Source: CAZENU01 sp965222125 (GTDB taxonomy: Bacteria > Chloroflexota > Dehalococcoidia > Lucifugimonadales > CAZENU01). Taken from it: 64,000 bases of DNA. Where the stretch lies: assembly GCA_965222125.1 (NCBI GenBank), contig CBDCTC010000004.1:142747-206746 (forward strand), in the 5' to 3' direction. The first letter of the stretch is position 1, and each line of letters begins with the position of its first letter. A program made the translations under genes and the position numbers. Under the pieces are notes generated by a model. It did not search any database. It saw only the letters and a list, made by a program, of their open reading frames with translations, and had not been told where the DNA came from. Shown here one piece after another: positions 60,025 through 64,000 of this stretch.

Positions 60025-60108
60025 GTGAACAACCAAGAGGGCTTGGGAACCATATGGGAAGCATCGGACGAGCTTTGGGAACTCATTGGGCCTATCATCT
60101 TGGCTTAG
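60025..60108 (+). pseudogene. N-terminal remnant of an IS5-type transposase
   Basis: A GTG at 60025 with GGAGG upstream begins a 27-codon peptide containing TIWEASDELWELIGPIILA, then a stop. The block WE-x-SDELWELI-x-P is the typical N-terminus of IS5-group (ISL2/IS427-like) transposases. The sequence GAAACTATCTCAAAATC about 90 bases upstream could be the matching left end. The rest of the element is gone; the next gene starts almost immediately afterwards. Confidence 0.7.
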
Positions 60109-60173
60109 TGATGGGTACAAGAGCCAAGAAAGAAATATCGCTAGAACATGAAGGGGGATACCGAATTGTAGAC

Positions 60174-60872
60174 ATGGCAGAACAGAACGCGGTCAAGGCC
60201 GCAAAGACCGAGGTAGCAGCGCTCGAAGAGACACTCATAGAGGCCGGATCGTCCGGTGACCTCACCGCGATTATTGACGGCGCGGCGAAGCTGTCAGCGG
60301 CGCGAGAGCGCCTCGAAAGGGTGCTCGCCAAGGCCAACGCGGCGCTGGAAAAGCAGCTTGCGACGGCCATTCGGGCGCTTGTCGAAGGCTGCGACTACGA
60401 GGCACGCAACGGGCGGCCTATCGACTCGATCATCTGGTACTGCGATCGGAGCGCAGGCGACCCAGCGGAGGGTATCGAGCCGGTCTGCCGCGTCTCGATC
60501 AACGCCAAGGCTGCGATGTGGAAGACGGCCGATGGGGCAACGGTTCGCGAAACTCGGAGCATGCGCGACGCGATGGCGGAAATACTCCGACAGGAGGGCC
60601 CTCTCCACCGTCGAGAGGTTCATGATCGACTCGTCGAGATGGGCGTATCTGTTGGCGGACGGGATCCCGTCAACAACGTCGGCGCCCACCTGAGTACCGA
60701 TGATCGCTTCAGAAACGTTGGCAGGGGGATGTGGGACCTATCGTCATCATCCGACCGGACGGGAGGGTCCGAAGGGTTTGGCAACAGTGGCGAATCGGAT
60801 GACCTGGATGACGCCCTCGAACCCGGGCAGGGTCTAGACGAGCTTGAAGAGGAGGACAGTGTCGCATGGTAG
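60174..60872 (+). CDS. HARE-HTH domain protein with coiled coil and acidic tail
   Basis: The 232-residue protein has an N-terminal coiled coil (residues 8-64, heptad-like Ala/Leu/Glu). A HARE-HTH winged-helix domain follows at about 127-190, MRDAMAEILRQEGPLHRREV then NNVGAHLSTDDRFRNVGRGM with the final WDL, and then an acidic tail (205-229). HARE-HTH domains occur in the RNA polymerase delta subunit, in restriction enzymes and in eukaryotic chromatin proteins, and are thought to read DNA. The ATG at 60174 is preferred because the sequence before it is more AT-rich; an ATG at 60111 is possible. It precedes a small gene and a HelD-like helicase gene. Confidence 0.8.
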   Translation: MAEQNAVKAAKTEVAALEETLIEAGSSGDLTAIIDGAAKLSAARERLERVLAKANAALEKQLATAIRALVEGCDYEARNGRPIDSIIWYCDRSAGDPAEGIEPVCRVSINAKAAMWKTADGATVRETRSMRDAMAEILRQEGPLHRREVHDRLVEMGVSVGGRDPVNNVGAHLSTDDRFRNVGRGMWDLSSSSDRTGGSEGFGNSGESDDLDDALEPGQGLDELEEEDSVAW

Positions 60873-60995
60873 GTAGCTGTAGGCAGTCGGCCCATGGAAC
60901 ACGAGAAAGGAGTAGAGAGCCCATGAGAATCGGAGACCGGAGACGCGTTTGGGTACGTGGGGTTTCGCCCCAGGAGACGGAACTGCTCGGAGAAG

Positions 60996-61283
60996 ATGCA
61001 GTATTCGAGCGAAGAGGACGCGGCTAATGCGGCGCGAGAATACAACCTGCGCGTCGTATTTGCAGACATGGGCGCATACCCGTGCACCCGTCATGAAGCT
61101 TGGCACATTGGCCATCACGATAAGCACAGCGGGGCACGCCAGGCGATGAAGGCTCTTGTAGAGTTCTTCATGTTGTTGGAGATTCAATACCCAATTACGG
61201 AGCCGCAGTGGAAATCGTTTACGGTAGGGCAGCAGCATCTTCCCCCGGAGCGGGCGGACGAGACCCTGGAGGGCCTAGCGTGA
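60996..61283 (+). CDS. Small protein of unknown function, coupled to the helicase gene
   Basis: The 95-residue frame begins MQYSSEEDAANAAREYNLRV with GGAGA six bases upstream and has a His-rich centre (TRHEAWHIGHHDKHSGARQA). I do not recognise a family. Its stop codon overlaps the presumed GTG start of the helicase as GTGA, the arrangement expected for two cotranscribed genes, which is the main reason to believe it is real. A competing 34-codon frame with a good ribosome-binding site (60923-61027) overlaps its start. Confidence 0.55.
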   Translation: MQYSSEEDAANAAREYNLRVVFADMGAYPCTRHEAWHIGHHDKHSGARQAMKALVEFFMLLEIQYPITEPQWKSFTVGQQHLPPERADETLEGLA

Positions 61284-63589
61284 ACGACTCGACTGACCAA
61301 CACCCTGCATATCAAGAGGAAGCCGCTAAGCTCGCCGACGTTGTTCGGTACATCGACGAGCAGCGGCTCCAGTTGGAGGGCCAGATGCCGGCGACTGCCG
61401 CGCACCAGGAGACGGCGAACGAGATCCAGAAGATTCTGTAGGCGAACGCGGATTCCTTCTACAGGGCCTTGGACCAGCCGTACTTTGGACGCCTCGACTA
61501 CTTCCGCAAGGACTTGGCCGGAGCGGGCCCGCAGTCTCACGGCGACGAGCCCAACGGCGATTCTGCTCCGCTGCAGACGATATATCTGGGAATCGCTTTC
61601 ATCCCCGGCAAGGAGGTCTTTAGCTGGACGAGCCCGGTTGGAAAGCTCTGGTACACGCAGAGCTCCGAGGGCGGCTATACCGCGCCCAAGGGCTACATTC
61701 CGACCACAGTCGACCTGAAGCGGTACATCAGGATTCGCAGCCGGCGGCTCGAAGACCTGAACGACATATTCAGGCGGCAACTCCCTGCTCCCTCTACGGC
61801 CAAGCAAGACGTCCTGACAGAGGCTCTCAGCGGGGTCGGCAGTGAAGATGGACGCCGCGAGATCATCGTAGAGACGATCGAGCACGACCAGTATGAGAAC
61901 ATCGCCAACGTCAGCGACAAAGTCTTGATCGTCCAGGGCGCGGCGGGCAGCGGCAAGAGCGATATCGGGCTGCACCGAATCGCCTACCTGCTGTCGCCGC
62001 ACAACGAGATCGCGGAACACGAGCGTCCCACGCCGAGCACTACGCTCTTCGTAGGGCCGTCGAAGGCCTTCCTAGAGTACGCGGCAGACGTCCTGCCAAG
62101 CCTGGGAGTAACGGCGGAGGTCGAGCAGGTCAGGTTCAGCGACTGGATTGCCGGCCTCTTGTCCGCTCCTACGCCGGCGCGTCCCAGGATCTGGAACAAT
62201 CTGCTGGACAAGGGAGATATGACGCGCTTCGACAAGGACGCCGAGACGTTTAAGGGGTCACTCGCCATGGCAGACGCGATCAACAGGTATGTTGCAGAGA
62301 CCGTTGCCTCCGTCAGACGGAGATGCCTACGGCTGTCGGGCAACATCCCCGGACTCGGCACTGCGCCCCGCCTGTCCGGAGCCGAGATCAGGTCTATCGT
62401 GAAGAAGGAAGTTCTCCCGTCGTCGTCGAGAGAGTGGCGGCTGAATCGTTGCCGCGAGGACTTCATCGGCCGAATCGTGCGGGCGGCGTTGTCGACGGGT
62501 CGGGGAGTGCAAACTTCTTTGTTCGCCCCTGAGAGCCGACACCAGGCCGACCGTGGAGAATTGGATCGAAGGCGGGCCGAGACGCGGAGTGCCGTATCGC
62601 GATGGTGCGACCGGGCATGGAGGCACCTGGACTTCAAGGAGGGATACGTGGCCCTCCTGTCGGACGCCGAGCGGATGATCCGCCTGGCCGGCCCCAGTTT
62701 GTCCCAGGATGTCGCCGCCGAGCTTGCGGAGTCAGCAGACAGGATTAGGAATCAAGGATTCGGTCAGGGATTCGACGATTCGGACATAGGGGCGCTGGCC
62801 TATCTGGACAATCTGCTCAACGGGACGATCGATCGGAGCTACCGGCATGTTGTGGTAGACGAGGCCCAGGACATTTCTCCGATTGAGTTCAAGCTGCTGG
62901 CGGCCAGTTCCACCAACAACTGGTTTACTGTACTCGGTGACACAGCCCAGAGGCTCACGCCTTACCGGGGGATCAGGTCATGGCGGCACGTGGAGCGGGT
63001 CTTTGGACGGTCTGAAATTGAGGTCCAGCGCGCCCGCAGGTCGTACAGATCGACCAGGCAGATAACCGAGTTCAACAACAGGATTCTGAGGACCTACGAC
63101 AAGAACATCGCGGCGCCGATCCCGTTCGAGCGTGAGGGCCACCGGGTCGAGTACAACCGACATCGGGACACGGCTGCTATGTACCGGGGCATCGTCGACG
63201 ACGTAGAGCGCGTCAGATCCCTTGATGGCTTGGAGAACGCAGTCGTTGCGATTCTGGTGAGAGACCAAAGGAATCTGAATCAGTTCCGGAGGTATTGCGA
63301 GAATCTCGGCCTCAGCGATGCCGTCCTGGTTGGACAGGAGCACCACAGCGGTGCACGTACGGTCTTGGGGCGCATTCCCGACGTCAAGGGGCTGGAATAC
63401 GACGCGGTTCTCTTGATAGGCGTCAACGACTCGTTCGACGACACGGTCTTCAACAAGAGGCTGCTGTACCTGGCAACGACCAGAGCCAAGCACTACCTTG
63501 GCATCCACTGGTCTGGACGACAGTCTCCGATACTCGAGTCCATCTCCGACCGCGGCATTAGCTGGTCTCGGGGTCGCTCCTCAGTGTGA
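61280..63589 (+). pseudogene. HelD/UvrD-like superfamily 1 helicase with in-frame amber codon
   Basis: From the GTG at 61280 the frame reads VNDSTDQHPAYQEEAAKLAD to ETANEIQKIL, then TAG at 61439-61441, and then continues in the same frame as ANADSFYRALDQPYFGRLDY to the end. Together this is about 769 residues, the size of HelD-type helicases. The motor motifs are intact: Walker A GAAGSGKSDIGLHRIAYLL, VVVDEAQDISPIEFKLL, LGDTAQRLTPYRG, SYRSTRQITEFN, VKGLEYDAVLLIG and YLATTRAKHY. HelD proteins remodel stalled RNA polymerase. The amber codon probably inactivates the gene unless translation restarts, for example at a TTG (61469). Confidence 0.85.
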
Positions 63590-63695
63590 TAGCTTCATGT
63601 CGGTTGCCCGTTCGACTCCGCCTGTACGCCCCAACGGGCCCCTATGACATCCACAATTCCCTGACGGCATTTTTTGGCCGGCGGATTCGTTTCCG

Positions 63696-64000
63696 ATGAG
63701 ATACGTGGGCGTTGCCTCGCTGTCGGCGGGAGTCCTGCTCCTGGAGTTGACGCTGACCCGGGTCTACTCCGTCACCCAGGGGTACCACTTCGCCTTTCTC
63801 GCGGTCAGCCTCGGCCTGCTCGGCTTTGGCACGAGCGGCACGCTGCTGTTCCTGGCCCCGCGCCTGTGGCGCGGCGGCGGGCGTTTCCTGCTCGCGTCGT
63901 CGGCCGGCCTCTTCTCCCTGACGGCGGTCGGCAGCTACTGGGCGCTCGACGTGATCCCGTTCGATGCCTACCTGTTGGTCGTCGATCCGTCCATGTTCGC
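63696..64000 (+). CDS. Multi-pass membrane protein, C-terminus outside window
   Basis: From the ATG at 63696 the frame stays open to the window edge (101 codons). It begins MRYVGVASLSAGVLLLELTL followed by TRVYSVTQGYHFAFLAVSLG and LLGFGTSGTLLFLAPRLW. This is the N-terminal pattern of the membrane domain that in many bacteria precedes a spermidine-synthase-like methyltransferase domain. Whether that second domain is present cannot be seen. It is preceded by about 100 bp without a gene. Confidence 0.75.
   Translation, partial: MRYVGVASLSAGVLLLELTLTRVYSVTQGYHFAFLAVSLGLLGFGTSGTLLFLAPRLWRGGGRFLLASSAGLFSLTAVGSYWALDVIPFDAYLLVVDPSMF

Noticed and set aside
60923..61027. A 34-codon frame with a good ribosome-binding site before the small gene at 60996
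   Set aside because: It overlaps that gene in another frame and has no recognisable similarity; it could be a leader peptide, but the evidence is only the ribosome-binding site.

Overview
The window is a high-GC bacterial chromosome segment, most likely from a Chloroflexota bacterium of the Dehalococcoidia/SAR202 type. This rests on the mix of genes: paired DUF1501/DUF1800 proteins, a lipoprotein with a Thr-Pro linker, HpcH/HpaI aldolases, a PAC2 protein, an archaeal-type PEP carboxylase, an AOR-family oxidoreductase, MoeA fused to a substrate-binding domain, and an HspR/CbpA/Hsp20 set. The lineage is an inference; there is no rRNA or other marker that settles it. I found no CRISPR array and no convincing tRNA.

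Layout. 1-6 kb: a minus-strand operon with two DUF1800/DUF1501 pairs around an NHL beta-propeller. 6.2-12 kb: FAD oxidoreductase, PAC2 protein, amidohydrolase, lipoprotein thioredoxin, RsfS with a nearly leaderless promoter, a phage-like small protein and an aldo/keto reductase. 12-18 kb: a metzincin-type lipoprotein abutting a transposase fragment, the tsaE-tsaB-ndk operon, a phosphoesterase whose 5' side carries a MITE, an esterase and two proteins of unknown function. 18-33 kb: the metabolic core on the minus strand, with NAD-type formate dehydrogenase (fdhA, nuoF-like, nuoE-like), an AOR, MoaD, MobA, two MoeA proteins, an aldolase and formate-THF ligase. These would interconvert CO2/formate and folate-bound C1 units, with Mo/W cofactor supply encoded next to the enzymes. 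A partly decayed toxin-antitoxin cluster sits between nuoF and fdhA, and an apparently intact hicBA follows fhs. 33-40 kb: thrC, an MFS exporter, ppcA between two copies of an inverted-repeat element, and aroC. 40-44 kb is a decay zone with an IS5-type element, a frameshifted TPP enzyme, a MITE and a DUF1330 gene broken by a 13-bp tandem duplication. 44-50 kb: alpha/beta hydrolase, aldolase, PH-domain protein, hspR, cbpA and hsp20. 49.5-53.6 kb: cobalamin adenosyltransferase and hisH-hisA-methyltransferase-hisF/I/E, the last gene a three-domain fusion. 54-59 kb: DUF1385 protein, ribosomal proteins L31/L27/L21, an ABC-2 exporter and a SelA-like PLP enzyme. 59-64 kb is an accessory region with a group II intron remnant, a transposase remnant, a HARE-HTH protein, a small unknown gene, a HelD-like helicase interrupted by an amber codon, and the start of a multi-pass membrane protein.

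The most notable non-coding signal is a family of short inverted-repeat elements: four copies plus one degenerate end. They share termini close to GTAACTGTTCAGACTT and differ in their cores. One copy has a perfect 8-bp target duplication and another has one matching at 7 of 8 bases.
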